A DNA stretch of 64,000 bases, taken from Bathymodiolus brooksi (Eukaryota; Mollusca; Bivalvia; Mytilida; Modiolidae). Where the stretch lies: assembly GCA_963680875.1 (NCBI GenBank), contig OY804583.1:34151331-34215330 (forward strand), written 5' to 3'. The notes under the pieces were generated by a model. It was not told the origin of the DNA. It did no database searches and was given only the letters and a program-made list of their open reading frames with translations. This document shows, one piece after another, positions 12,278-22,709 of the stretch. Within the stretch, counting starts at the first letter, position 1; each line of letters opens with the position of its first letter. The translations under genes and the position numbers were made by a program.

Positions 12278-12634
12278 ATATAATTTGCATTATATTCTCG
12301 TGCAGACCAACGGGAACATTCTTAAAGTAATATACATGTAATCGTTTATGCAAGCCATATGAGGTACACCAGAATGTACAAGGATCTCAAATAAAATTGT
12401 GAATTCATCACCAATACTAATTTCCTTATCTTGGGTTTTATGTCGTTTGGATGTTATGATGAAGTGCAATAGATACCTTACCATTTTTAATGAAATTACT
12501 GTATAAATGCGTAGTGAAAATTACGTGATTGTTTCTCATGAAGGTTGAATTACGACATTTTGAACCGACTAGACAATGAGTCTGTAAATGATATTTAAAT
12601 GTTCATTAGCGGCAAATTATTCATCATATTAATG

Positions 12635-12912
12635 ATTGATTGATTGATTTCTTGTGTTTAGCGCCACTTTCAGCAATATCTCAGCTATATCATGGCGACC
12701 AGTTTTAGTGGTGGAAGAAGCCGGAGTATCCGGAGAGAACCAACGACCATGGGCAAGCAACTGGTAAACTTTATCACTTGCGACTGCGAGTCGAGTGCAT
12801 CCTTTTCTGTAATTTACAAAGCCGGGCGCGAACCCACGTCGTATTGGTGATAGGCTTGTATGAGTTGTTAGGTAATCCAACTACCCAACTCATTGAGCCA
12901 CCCGGGCCATAC
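12635..12912 (-). mobile_element. Full-length tRNA-derived SINE (SINE-A type, RUDI/V-SINE-like), inserted after the duplication
   Basis: On the minus strand the element begins with a tRNA-like head (CCCGGGTGGCTCAATGAG, with a B-box-like GTGGGTTCGCGCCCG). It continues through TTGGTTCTCTCCGGATACTC and CACCACTAAAACTGGTCGCC to the tail CATGATATAGCTGAGATATT and AAAGTGGCGCTAAACAC, then (AATC)n. It is flanked by CATATTAATG (12625-12634) and CATTTTAATG (12913-12922). The paralogous copy B has one uninterrupted CATTTTAATG at 14306-14315, which gives the empty site. Confidence 0.85.
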
Positions 12913-12995
12913 CATTTTAATGTACCATACAATTTATTTATTAAATAGTCTTGATGGGGTTTTTCTTACCAGGCATAAACCTGTTCTCATTTATA

Positions 12996-13100
12996 TTTTG
13001 TAGATCGTTATTTGTACTTTTGTACTTTTCTTTGCCATAGTGTTGTCTGTTCTTCTTCGATATATGGATTCTGATTACCCCTTTGGTATCTTCAAACTTA
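12996..13100 (+). mobile_element. Dispersed repeat family D, fragment in copy A
   Basis: The words TTTGTAGATCGTTATTTGTA, GTTGTCTGTTCTTCTTCGAT and GATTCTGATTACCCCTTTGG recur at 14.5, 22.1, 22.6 kb (plus) and 21.1, 34.4 kb (minus). Translations of this element give Phe/Leu-rich pseudo-membrane frames (for example 14510-14869), which I do not treat as genes. Confidence 0.65.
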
Positions 13101-13195
13101 ACTCTTCTTGCTGTCAACTATGACTCATTTAATTTCATTTAAGCTTAAGTACCGTGGTTCACCCACGTTGTTTTGTGTGGGTTTGTTCGTTACGG

Positions 13196-13451
13196 TCCTT
13201 CGTGGTCATGATCGTATGCTAGTTGGATTTACAATTACCTATGCAATCAGTTCCTATCACCACTGATGTTTGTGAGTTTAAATCTCGATCAGGGCTAGGT
13301 GTACAACATTATGTGATGAAGTTTGTTAGTGACTTGCGACATATCGGTGGTTTTCTCCGGGTCCTCCGGTTTCCTCCACCAATAAAACTGACCGCCACGA
13401 TATAGCTGAACTGTTGTTGAAAGTGGTGTTAAATACCATCAAACAAACAAA
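13196..13451 (+). mobile_element. SINE-A copy (full length) in duplication copy A
   Basis: Words in order: GGTCATGATCGTATGCTAG, CTATGCAATCAGTTCCTATC, TTTTCTCCGGGTCCTCCGG, CACCAATAAAACTGACCGCC, GATATAGCTGAACTGTTGTT, GTGTTAAATACC and an (AAAC)n-like end. The CACC-to-CACC segment of this tail is the source domain of the satellite at 38.8-64 kb. Confidence 0.8.
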
Positions 13452-13742
13452 CGGAAAAACGTACTGCTACGGTATCTAGTTTACCTCTTTGGTATTTTCC
13501 AGCTTTTCCCAGTTGCCGGTTATGATATTTAATGCGACTCGAGTACATCGCACCAAAGGCCAAAGGCACGAATCGTACTCGCCCAAATTAAGTGGAGATA
13601 GTAATGTCTTGTATAAGTTGAATGCAATCCAACGACTATGCGCCCATTTCGACATCTTACATTCAGCTTTAATTTATTTATTAAATTGTGATGATGAATT
13701 TGGACACAATTCGATATAAAGCATTTTTCATATCATTAAAAA

Positions 13743-14015
13743 CCTCTTTGGTGGGGTAATGGTTAGCGTGGTCGCCTCGAGTGAAGCCCAGGGCGATCGA
13801 ATCAAACAAACAACTAATACAATTGTTATTTACTGCTTCTCCACTAAGGACGTCGCATTAAGGAGAAAGGGCAAAAACTGGCTGACTCGAAATCATGTTG
13901 ATGTGACGGAATGGAGCGACATGTATACCCACATATTATTGTTTCAGTGAAGTAGCACTATAAAAATCAAATTCAGCGTTTTGGTCTAGTACAAAGCAGA
14001 CTTCATTATCATTAT
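13743..14015 (+). mobile_element. SINE-B copy in duplication copy A
   Basis: tRNA-like head (GGGTAATGGTTAGCGTGGTC), body (CTTCTCCACTAAGGACGTCG, CATTAAGGAGAAAGGGCAAA, GGAATGGAGCGACATG) and 3' part (AGTAGCACTATAAAAATC, AGTACAAAGCAGAC). It lies just before the junction of the segmental duplication. Confidence 0.8.
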
Positions 14016-14479
14016 ATATGATGAAGTGCAATAGAAACATAACCCCTTTTTATTGAAATTACTGTATAAATTCGTATTGAAAATGCAATCCAATCATCAT
14101 TTAAAAACCAGTAGCTCGCCTATTTTTATATTGTGTTTGATATTATTTTTTGTGAACTCTGTTCTAATAGTGTTGTGTTATTGGGCACGAATAGATAAAT
14201 TTTATCTTCAAAATGTTTCTCACGAAGTTGTCACGACATTTTGACCCGACCAGACTACAAATCTGTAAATGGAAGTTAGATGATCATTAGCGGCAAATTA
14301 TTTACCATTTTAATGTACCATAAAATTTATTCTTTAAATTTATTTTATAGTTGAATAAGATTTAGTTTTATTGGGTTTTTATTACGAGCCATAAAACTGT
14401 TCCCATTTATTCAAAAAATACAAATTATAATATACTATACGTATATATAATGGATATGTTTTTTCACCCCCTGTTCGAA

Positions 14480-14800
14480 TAGGGTACGTGTTACTCGATC
14501 TTTAGTTTTATGTGTATGTTTTGTAGATCGTTGTTTGTCCTTTTGTATTTGTTCTTTTGGCCATTGTGTTGTCTGTTCTTCTTCGATATACGAATTCTGA
14601 CTACCTCTTTGATACATTTTGTCTTCAAGCTCTTCTTGCTGTCAATTATGACTCATTCAATGTCGAAGTACGTTGCATTGGTTCACCCACGGGGTTTTCA
14701 GTGGTTCTTTTATCAAGCTTTAATGGTCTGTGTATTGTTTGGTAGATCATTGTTTATCTTTTTGTCCGCTTTCTTGCCATTGTATTGTTACGGTAGGGAT
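14480..14800 (+). mobile_element. Dispersed repeat family D, fragment in copy B
   Basis: GTTACTCGATCTTTAGTTTT, GTAGATCGTTGTTTGTCC and TTGTCTGTTCTTCTTCGATA are followed by GGTTCACCCACGG and a second partial GTAGATCATTGTTTATC. It is the paralogue of 12996-13200. Confidence 0.65.
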
Positions 14801-15045
14801 CGTCGTGGTCATGATCCTATGATAATAGTATTGCCAATTACCTATGCAATCAGTTCTTATAACCACTGATGTTTGTGAATTCGTTCGAATCTCGATCAGG
14901 GTAATGTGTACAACATTATGTGACAATGTTTGTCAGTGACTTCCAACAGATCAGTGGTTTTTTTCTCCGGGTATTCAATAAAAGTAACCGCCACACTACA
15001 ACTGAAATATTGTTGAAAGTGGCGTTAAACACCATCAAACAAACA
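14800..15045 (+). mobile_element. SINE-A copy (full length) in duplication copy B
   Basis: It has the same ordered words as the copy at 13196 (GTCATGATCCTATGATA, ACAACATTATGTGACAATG, TTTTTCTCCGGGTATTC, AATAAAAGTAACCGCCACAC, GTTGAAAGTGGCGTTAAAC). It is the paralogue of that copy rather than an independent insertion. Confidence 0.8.
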
Positions 15046-15292
15046 TATTGTTACGGTTTCTAATTTCCCTCTTTGGTATTTTTCAACTTTTCTCAGTTGC
15101 GGGTTATGAATGTTTAATGCCACTATCGAGTACATCGCACCAAAGACCAAATGAATGAATCGTACTTGCCCAAATTAAGTGGAGGTAGGAATGCCTTGAA
15201 TAAGTTGAAGTACATTCAATATATATACGCCCATTTCGACACCTTACATTTAGTTTTATTTTATTTATCAAATTGTGATCATGAATTTTGAT

Positions 15293-15560
15293 ACCGCATC
15301 GGTGGTGTAAAGGTTGGAGTGCTAGCCACTGGTAACCACACAACATTAAGGAGAAAGGGCAAAGACTTGCTTGCTCAAAATTCGGATAATGAATCCGAGT
15401 GAAGGGACATGCCTACCAACAGACTGTTGTCTCAGTGAAGTAGCACTATAAAAATCCAATTCATTGTTTTGGTCGAGTACAAAGCAGACATCATTATCAT
15501 ATCATTGAATTCAACTTATACTCGCCATGACACAGCTGAAATATTGCCCATTTTCCACTT
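15293..15560 (+). mobile_element. SINE-B copy in duplication copy B, with the shared tail domain
   Basis: The head ACCGCATCGGTGGTGTAAAG is followed by a deletion and then CATTAAGGAGAAAGGGCAAA, TCCGAGTGAAGGGACATG and AGTAGCACTATAAAAATCC. Its end, CGCCATGACACAGCTGAAAT, is the same tail domain carried by SINE-A. Confidence 0.75.
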
Positions 15561-15673
15561 AAGAACAATCACTTACTCAACTAATTACAATAATTTATGC
15601 GAATAAGAATGATTAAATATATCACCCAAATTCTCTTGCTTTCTTCATTAAAAAACAATTCGATTAAAAATTA

Positions 15674-15690
15674 CCCCCCCCCCCCCCCCC
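15674..15690. repeat. Poly-C run of 17
   Basis: There are seventeen consecutive C bases. The length is likely imprecise because homopolymers are sequencing-error prone. Confidence 0.9.
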
Positions 15691-17191
15691 TCAATATAGT
15701 GCTATATCAATCATAATTTAAATATCTACCTATTGTAAATATTGTACAATCTGCAAATGTATGTAAATGTAATTTTAGGATAAGTAAAACTATATTCCAA
15801 TACACAGAAACTTCAGACATAAAATGGCGAAGACAATACAGTCATGTATTAATAAAAACATGCATGTATTGCTGTTGTGGAGATCTCATTATCAAGAAGG
15901 GAAGGTTGTAATTGAGGTCCCTTTGATTGGATTAACTCCGCCACATTGTTATGCCTGTCCTTTGTCAACAACTTGATTTTCAACGAAAGAATAGCTTTGT
16001 CTTATCTTTCAAGACGTTTTCTGGAGATATAAACGTCACCTGGAGAAGTATTTTATCAGATGCTTACAGGTGACAAAAGATTGTATTGGCAACTAAATTT
16101 GTTTCAAAGTTGACTACTGTTTGTTCATAGTGGTATCCAACACATATTGAATAGTGTTTTTGCTTTGTTGTTCTTCGTCTTGTACACCCTATGTTGCCAA
16201 TTTCTCTGGATTATTCAATTTTGATTGCCCCTTCGGTATTCTCCAACGTTTCTCTTTTACAGAACTAATATATTATACATATGACATCTGTCCCGATTAT
16301 TACTCATATGACATGCATAGAGATCAAGATTAGGACTCACGTATTCTTTACAACAATGCTAGTGTTCTACTAACACGTGGAATACGCTTGCATGGCTGCT
16401 TGATTTCACTAAGAGATGAATGCTTTGGGCCCATGATTCTAGTTCAACCACACCTCATTTTGTTGAAATGTCTGTACCAATCTAGGGAAATTAGCGGTGA
16501 TGTTTCTGAAGAATATCGATTTTGTTTCTACGATTCTTCTCTTGGATTTTGGACCTGTTCCGACAATGTTTGCAGTGTGTTTTATATTCGCAAAAAAAAC
16601 AAAAAAAAAATCTTTTCCTGATGTATAAATATGGATGTTTATATGTATATTAGCGTTTTATTATGTTGGATAAGGGAATGCAATCTATTTTAAAATTCGG
16701 TCAACGATAGATGGATGTCGCCATTTTGATAGCATCTCGATACCAATTATCACGTGATGTCTAAATACCACCACGACCCAAAACAAGCGTGACAAACCGG
16801 GGTCCTCACTCAGTGTCGATATGGCTTGTCAGACGTACATATAATATGTCTCTGCGTAAAGAAAACATTTTTTGTTTATTTTAATCACGTCTTTCGAACT
16901 GGTAGAACCTTCTGATTAATCTTAGAATAGTCATAAAAAATGTCGTTGTTGAATTTATTAGGAAAATTGCATACGAATGGTTTTGTCTATTTTGCTTTTT
17001 GGGGTTTGCAAGAAGAATTTTCTACCCTGCCCTGTTCACCCTGCTTTCCTTCATAATCTTGGTTGTTGTTATATCATTCTGATGAAGCACAAAACAAATC
17101 AAGATAAAAATGAACAATTCAATATAACTTACGATCAATGTTAATCTTAAGATTGTGTTTGTGCAAATAGCCCCAGAATCATTGCTGCATC

Positions 17192-17307
17192 AGGCGTGGA
17201 TCCAGCAGTTTTGAAAATGGGGTCCCAGGCTCTTGTTTGCCAATTTTTACCCAATTTATAGCCGAATTTTACTAAATTGTCGAACACCCCTTGATCCGCC
17301 AGTGTGC
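17192..17307. mobile_element. Short MITE-like element
   Basis: One end reads AGGCGTGGATCCAGC and the other TTGATCCGCCAGTGTGC, an imperfect inverted pair (GGCGTGGATC versus GATCCGCC). Similar 'gcGTGGATCCAG' modules are common in marine invertebrate genomes as I recall. Confidence 0.4.
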
Positions 17308-19280
17308 ATTAATATGCACTCATTCCTAATGTATACTTGATGAGGGTCGTGTATTTTGATCACCTATCAGAACCTTCAAAATGTGTATTGCATCTCCTAT
17401 ACTAGTCACGGGTAGCGTTAAAGGGTCATAAAATGTGTATTGCGTTTCTGATTATTGCCAAAGATTGTGACACATGCATTCAGGTAATCGGTCAGAATCC
17501 CGTCGACAGGATGTTAAATGACACTTGTATATTCTGCCTGGCGACTTTCTGGATGGACCTAAGCTCATTACGCAATTAAAATAATGATTGAGTAAAATCA
17601 TAATCATTTGTTTGTATTGTTAAAAAGAAAAATCCATTTCTAAACGCTTCGGCCTAAATCATTTGATTTAAAATTAAAATTAAAACATCTTTAATGAACA
17701 TCGATAGTTAAAATTGTGAATACATATTAATTATGATGAGACAGCTATATATAGCTAGGTCAATTTGACACCTCTCATAATGAAAACTTATAATTTCAAG
17801 GATGGTGTATACTGTTTTATCATCTAAAACATAATTACAATTATAACTGTTCCTGTTATTTCAACATTATATGTATTCTAATGATTTACAAATATTTTAT
17901 CTTTAATAAATAATAAACGATCTACTAACTCGTCTTGGAAAACAAATAGTGTGTATTCAAATTCCCATTTTATTATTCCACTCACCTTGAATTTTACACC
18001 TGTATAATGTTATCCTTCGGCTAGAAAGCACTCAAGCGGACATCTACATGCGGAGATCAAAAGAACCGTTTAACAACATGCTGAATAATGATTATAAGGT
18101 CAAACAGAATCTAGAGATCAATACACAAGTTACGCGTTGTCAACATTATCCATTATATTTTTCAGCGCATTAGCAGTAAAACAAAATGAACATAATTGTA
18201 AAAGGGATCCTATATATAGCGAATATAGGTGACTGTTGTAAAACACTCTTTCCTTTGTAAATATAAAGGAAATGAAACATTTTGTTCATTTAAAATAGTT
18301 GTTTGTTAAAAAGATACGTATCTGTTCAATTCAGTATTTAATTTTCCAACGGTTATTAGATTTAAATTACAGTTCTCTGAACGCTTTAAAATAAGCGAAT
18401 TTAACATTAGCGACCCATACTTTAAATTTCAAGCGCACAATGCATTATCGGATGAAAACGTCACGACCCGATGGGAAAAGTAGAAATTAAAATTACAAAT
18501 TTGCAATTTGCTTCGTTATTTGTGGAAATATGTCGATAAAACTTTGTGAATATGTATTTTATATCACCAGGAACATATTTAGCTAACATGTAAAAAATCG
18601 CGAATTTTCCCATTAATCTACAAATGAATACATCTCTATTCTAAAATTATATGTTTTTTTGACATAATTGGTATTGTTGTGGTATAGTTCATGTGCTTAT
18701 GTAGTAACCTTCTTTTGGCTGCCTTTCTTCGCCCCGTTGGATAAAAAAGGTTTATGTGAGATATGATTGCTACAATAAGTAATATATACATGTATATTAC
18801 TTAGCACAGGCAGAAAGATCATCCCTTAGGGATATACAGGAAAGAGATGATATTATTATTAAACCAGCAGATAAAGGGAGTGCAGTAGTAGTCATGGATA
18901 AAACGACATATTTACTAGAAGCAGAAAGACAACTGTCCGATTGTCGATTCTACGAAAATTAGATTCTGACCCTACACTGGATTTTACGCAGAAGAACACA
19001 CGAGCCTTAGAGGCTATGCATGCTCGTGGCCACATAGACGATAAGACCATGGAGTACCTTACTCCAGAGGATTCCAAGCCAGGCTGTTTCTATCTGCTGC
19101 TTAAAATACACAAGGAAAACAATCCTGGGAGACAGATTGTGTCAGCCAATGGTCACTCAACTGAAAAGATATCGGAATTTATTGATTTTCACCTTTCGTT
19201 GAAAACCTTCCATCACACATCAAAGATACTACCAACTACTTGAAAATTTAACTATTCCAGAAAATACCACGCTTGTTACC

Positions 19281-19661
19281 ATGGATGTAACTTCCGTTTA
19301 CACGAGCATTCCACATGATGACGGAATTGCTGCATGCAGAAAAATATGGAAGCAACGAACAGTTCAAGAACCTCCGACAGAATGTTTAGTGGAGATGCTT
19401 ACACTGGTTCTAAAAAACAACAATCTTACTTTTGACGGTAACCACTATCTTCAAATAAATGGGACAGCTATGAGAACCAAAATAACACCCTCCTATGTCA
19501 ACATTTTTATGGGGGACCTAGAAGAACGATTACTCCTCTCGTCACTTAAAAAATCTCTTTCATGGTTGCGATTTATAGATGACGTTGACATGAAGTGGAT
19601 ACATAGCGATAAAGAGCTTGATGAATTTTTTCGAACATGCCAACATTATCCATCCGTTTAA
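19281..19661 (+). pseudogene. PLE reverse transcriptase palm segment, longest intact piece
   Basis: A 126-codon frame carries the RT motif-A region [14 protein letters not shown] and the motif-C-like FIDD; PLEs normally have a (Y/F)IDD. The G-rich motif after it ([18 protein letters not shown]) corresponds to the usual 'GtamGtk.aPsyAn.fM', with the conserved Gly changed to Arg. This is a sign of decay at an important site. Confidence 0.88.
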
Positions 19662-20312
19662 AAAATGCGCACACGAAGTGTCGAAAACCAAAATGTCCTT
19701 CCTTGATACTACCACCACGGTCAAGGAGGACAACATGACAACCGATTTATACTCTAAACCCACAGAAAAACATCAATACCTTTCACCCAGTAGTTGCCAT
19801 CCTAAGCACTGTTTTAAGAGTATCTCATTCAGCCAAGCCATTATCGTGAAGCTCCATTGTTGAAACCACCAAGCAAAGACTAGGAGATTTACTCCATCAT
19901 TTGAAGAGACGGGGATATAATGACAAAGTTTTAGAGAGTGAGTTTTCAAAGGCCAGTGAAATTAACAGAAATGACCTCCTGGAGTACAAAGAAGGATAAA
20001 AAACCAACAAACGGGTTCCCGTTGTTCTCACTTACCATCCCTCTTTAGAGAAAATTCCAGGCATTGTCCGTCATCATTGGAAAGAAATTGAAAAAAGTGA
20101 AAACTGGCCATGTTGTTTCCTGAGCCACTCGTTGTAGCGTTCCGGCGACCTAAACGCATTAAGGATACTCTGGTCTGAGCTGCGGTGTCTAGACCTTCAT
20201 CGCCGGTCGGCCAGTGTAAACCATGTGGTGACAAGCGTTATAAGTGCTGTCTCCAATTGCAACACGCACAAGTGTTCCATAGCAAGACGATCGGAATGGA
20301 GTATAAGATCTT

Positions 20313-20594
20313 TTGCAATGTCACGTCTTCGGGTCGCAATACGTAGGAGAAACTGTCCAACCATTCAACAAAAGAATGAATGGACACAGAAGTGACCTTA
20401 AGAAAAAGAAGCTCTTGCCCGTTAGTCAACACTTTGTGCCGCCAGGGCACTCATTGGATGACTTTGGTAGATCCAAAATTTATATCATTGATCACAATCC
20501 AAGTTGGAAAGAGAATCAAAGACAAAAAAGAGAGAGTTTTTGGATCCGCGAGTTACGAACATTACATCCGGAGGGCATAAACAAAAAGGCCTAA
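20313..20594 (+). pseudogene. PLE GIY-YIG endonuclease segment
   Basis: A 93-codon frame has YVGET in place of YIG, Arg in FNKRMNGHRSD (the catalytic Arg region) and Glu in RESFWI. These are the expected order and spacing for GIY-YIG nucleases. The upstream GIY half is degraded. Confidence 0.88.
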
Positions 20595-20990
20595 ATCTTT
20601 GGTTTTTTTAACTTATTAACCAGTGCTTGGTCCTTAGCTAGTTGGCAAATTTCATCATTACATTTTTCTCATTGTTTTCATATTGTTTATAGATTAATAT
20701 ACACATATATTTGAATAATATAAAGTTCAAGATTATGATTTTATAAAGTTCAAGATTATAATTTTTGCGTCACGATAACTGATGGTCACGTGACAATCTG
20801 ATCCTCAGATCATCTTTCAGATCAGATTACAGACGCTGATGAAGCTTGTCGGTCAACCGAAATATCAGTCAATTTGATTATAATTTTGTAGACTTATAGT
20901 TATTTCTGTTATATTTTAACATATTTGTTGATGTTGTTGTGCTGCATGTTAGACGTTTATATATATATTTGTCATATGACACTGAACTGT
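20595..20990. other. 3' flank of the Penelope-like element
   Basis: AT-rich. It includes a duplicated TATAAAGTTCAAGATTAT (about 20720-20760) and a cluster of overlapping GATC/AGATC inverted words (20800-20830) just before the hammerhead-like motif. It is probably the untranslated part of the PLE. Confidence 0.45.
20836..20862 (+). ncRNA. Hammerhead-ribozyme-like motif downstream of the Penelope-like element
   Basis: CTGATGA (20836-20842) and GAAA (20859-20862) are spaced 16 bases apart, as in a hammerhead core. The intervening bases can form only a weak stem II (TTG/CAA around TCGGT). The flanking bases do not give a convincing stem I, so this is at best a decayed copy. PLEs are known to carry small hammerheads in their terminal repeats, which is why the position matters. 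Confidence 0.35.
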
Positions 20991-21180
20991 ACGTGAGAAA
21001 GCATGTGGGAAAATGAGAGAAACACACCGACCTTAAATTAGAAGATTTTGAAGATACCAAAGGGGTAATCAGAATCCGTAAATCGAAGAAGGACAAAAGG
21101 ACAAACAACGATCTACAAAACACTACGCAGAAAACTAACGATTTAGGAACACGAACCCCACAAAAACCCGGGATCATCTC
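20990..21180 (-). mobile_element. Dispersed repeat family D, minus-strand copy
   Basis: GAAGATACCAAAGGGGTAAT, CAAACAACGATCTACAAAAC and GAACCCCACAAAAACCCGGG are reverse complements of the family D words at 13.0, 14.5 and 22.6 kb. The 126-codon minus-strand frame through it is a repeat translation. Confidence 0.7.
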
Positions 21181-21800
21181 AGGTGTTCCGGAAGGGTAAA
21201 CAGTTCCTGCTCCACTATTGTTACCCTTCGTGTTACTATTAAATGACACCAATATCATCTAACAGCGAAATCGTGGTGGACACCAGTATGCATTAATAAA
21301 TACAAAAAACATAAATAAAACGTGAACCTCCTACCAAACAAATAGAATTAAAGACGATTCGAGCATCGTTTTACGCGAAATTCGTAGCCGACATCACAAC
21401 ACGGAAATGAAAACATGAAATTTGGCAACATTAAACAACAAGGAACCCCACTAAGACAAGAAAAAATGGGAACACCCCAGGTGCTCCGGAAGGGTAAGCA
21501 GTTCCTGCTCCACTATTGTTACCCTTCGTGTTACTGTTAAATGACACCAACATCATCTAACATGGAAATCGTGTTGGACACCAGTATACGTTGATAAATA
21601 CAAAAAACATAAATAAAACGTAAACTTCCTATAAAACAAATAGTAGTAAAGACGAACCGAACATCATTTTACGCAGAATTCGTAGCAGACATCACAACAC
21701 GGAAAATTTACAACATTGAACAACAAGGAAACCAAGGTAAGACAAGTAAAAAAGGGTAAGCCCATGTGCTCCCGAATGGTCAGCAGTTCCGGTTCCTCCA
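21181..21800. repeat. Direct repeat, ~298-bp unit, two full copies and a partial third
   Basis: AGGTGTTCCGGAAGGGTAAA (21181), AGGTGCTCCGGAAGGGTAAG (21479) and ATGTGCTCCCGAATGG (21764) start successive units. The interiors share CCACTATTGTTACCCTTCG, GACACCAGTAT and TAGCAGACATCACAACACGG-like text. Confidence 0.8.
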
Positions 21801-21984
21801 GTGATGCAAGCTACGGATTAAGGTAGGAATTAAGTACATCTCACTAAGAGTGGATGTAGACCTGACAATAGCGAATTAGGAATATATCATTGCTGAATAA
21901 ACGAGTTAGGATTATGGTGCACAGTACAATTATTGTCTTGACAGAGCTCAGCTACTGATGCAAAAGCTGTTCAACATGGTTACA

Positions 21985-22125
21985 TGTGGAACAGGAACTT
22001 CTCATCCTTCCGAAGCACCCGAGTTCATACCATGTTTTTAGTGGGGTTCTTGATCCTCGATTTTAATTTTCTGTGTAATGTTTTTTAGATCTTTGTTTGT
22101 CATTTAGTCCTGTTTTCTTTGGACA
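21985..22125 (+). mobile_element. Dispersed repeat family D, plus-strand copy
   Basis: GGAACAGGAACTTCTCATCC and GTGGGGTTCTTGATCCTCG lead into GATCTTTGTTTGTCA. It is the inverted counterpart of 20990-21210, so the ~298-bp repeats sit between inverted family D arms. Confidence 0.6.
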
Positions 22126-22131
22126 TTAACA

Positions 22132-22472
22132 GCCGTATCGGTGGTGTAATGGTTAGATAGCTCGCTTTGCGTTGGGTAGATCGTAGGTTCGAGCCCTGAT
22201 CGGGTCAAGCCAAAGGCTATTAAATTGGTATTTGATGTTTCTCCGCTAAGCACGCAACATTAAGCAAAGACTGATTTGCTCGGAATCAGGATAATGTGTC
22301 CAGTGGGGCTACATGTCTATCCGTGAACTGTTGTTTCAGTGGGCTACCACTAAAAAAATCCAACTAAGTGTGTTGGTCTAATACAAAGCGGACCTCATCA
22401 TCACGTTGTTGAAAATTAACTTTTCATCACCATGATATAGCTGAATAATTGATGAGTTGAAGTTAGACAGCA
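22132..22472 (+). mobile_element. SINE-B copy, near full length
   Basis: The tRNA-like head has an A-box-like GTGTAATGGTTAG and a good B box, GTAGGTTCGAGCCCTG. It is followed by TTTCTCCGCTAAGCACGC, ATAATGTGTCCAGTGG, TGTTGTTTCAGTGGGCTA and the shared tail CACCATGATATAGCTGAATA. It is the best preserved head of the family in this window. Confidence 0.85.
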
Positions 22473-22489
22473 TCACTCCTTCACTCCTT

Positions 22490-22705
22490 CGGTCATTGTG
22501 TGGTTTGTCCTTCTTCGTTTTACGACTTCTGATTACCCCTTTGGTATCTTTTTTTCATTCTTGGTGGGGTTCGTTTTACTAGATCTTTAGTTTGATGTGT
22601 ATGTTTTGTAGATCGCTGTTTGTTTTTTTGATCTTTCTTCTTTTGGCTAATGTGTTGTCTGTTTTTCTTCAATTTACAGATTCTGATTATCACTTTGGTA
22701 TCTTC
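22490..22705 (+). mobile_element. Dispersed repeat family D, two partial pieces
   Basis: GATTACCCCTTTGGTATC (about 22535) is followed by a second copy: GTTTTACTAGATCTTTAG, TTTGTAGATCGCTGTTTGT, GTTGTCTGTTTTTCTTCAAT, ATCACTTTGGTATCTTCAAA. Confidence 0.65.
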
Positions 22706-22709
22706 AAAC

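Larger units (their letters stand above)
12456..15500. repeat. Tandem segmental duplication, two ~1.5-kb copies
   Basis: Copy A is 12456-14017 and copy B 14018-15500; both begin ATGATGAAGTGCAATAG. The two copies carry the same elements in the same order: AT-rich flank, a dispersed repeat of the GATCGTTxTTTGT family, SINE-A, a unique spacer (GAGTACATCGCACCAAAG...), and SINE-B ending CATTATCAT. The main difference is an extra minus-strand SINE in copy A (12635-12912). Divergence is visible throughout, so the event is not very recent. Confidence 0.8.
15561..18800. other. Intergenic AT-rich DNA without a supportable gene
   Basis: It contains the poly-C run, a strongly diverged family D-like fragment near 16140-16260 (TTCTTCGTCTTGTACACCC, TTGATTGCCCCTTCGGTAT) and a small MITE-like element (17192-17307). 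The 77-codon frame at 16388-16621 ends in a Lys-rich A-run and has no recognised motif. Confidence 0.55.
18801..20594 (+). pseudogene. Penelope-like retroelement ORF (reverse transcriptase + GIY-YIG endonuclease), broken
   Basis: Pieces of one polyprotein lie in order across three frames. [16 protein letters not shown] (from 18852) is the PLE RT N-terminal signature; it is followed by [12 protein letters not shown] and a stop near 18960. [12 protein letters not shown] follows at about 19081, then [14 protein letters not shown] (19284) and the catalytic FIDD (19572-19583). TDLYSKPTEKHQYL and SCHP lead into the thumb region near 19740-19800. A Cys-rich linker (CKPCGDKRYKCC, about 20210-20250) precedes a GIY-YIG domain: SQYVGET, NKRMNGHRSD, PVSQHF, PGHSLDDF, RESFWIRELRTLHPEGIN, stop at 20592-20594. 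At least four frameshifts (near 19205, 19630, 20000 and 20310) and internal stops make it inactive. RT plus C-terminal GIY-YIG and the CX2C linker point to the Penelope/Neptune type. In PLEs the RT primes reverse transcription and GIY-YIG nicks the target. Confidence 0.92.

Noticed and set aside
12629..12880. 83-codon minus-strand frame
   Set aside because: It lies within the full-length SINE at 12635-12912.
14510..14869. 119-codon hydrophobic frame that looks like a membrane protein
   Set aside because: It is the translation of dispersed repeat family D, with parallel frames at 20.9 and 22.6 kb. T-rich DNA gives Phe/Leu-rich frames.
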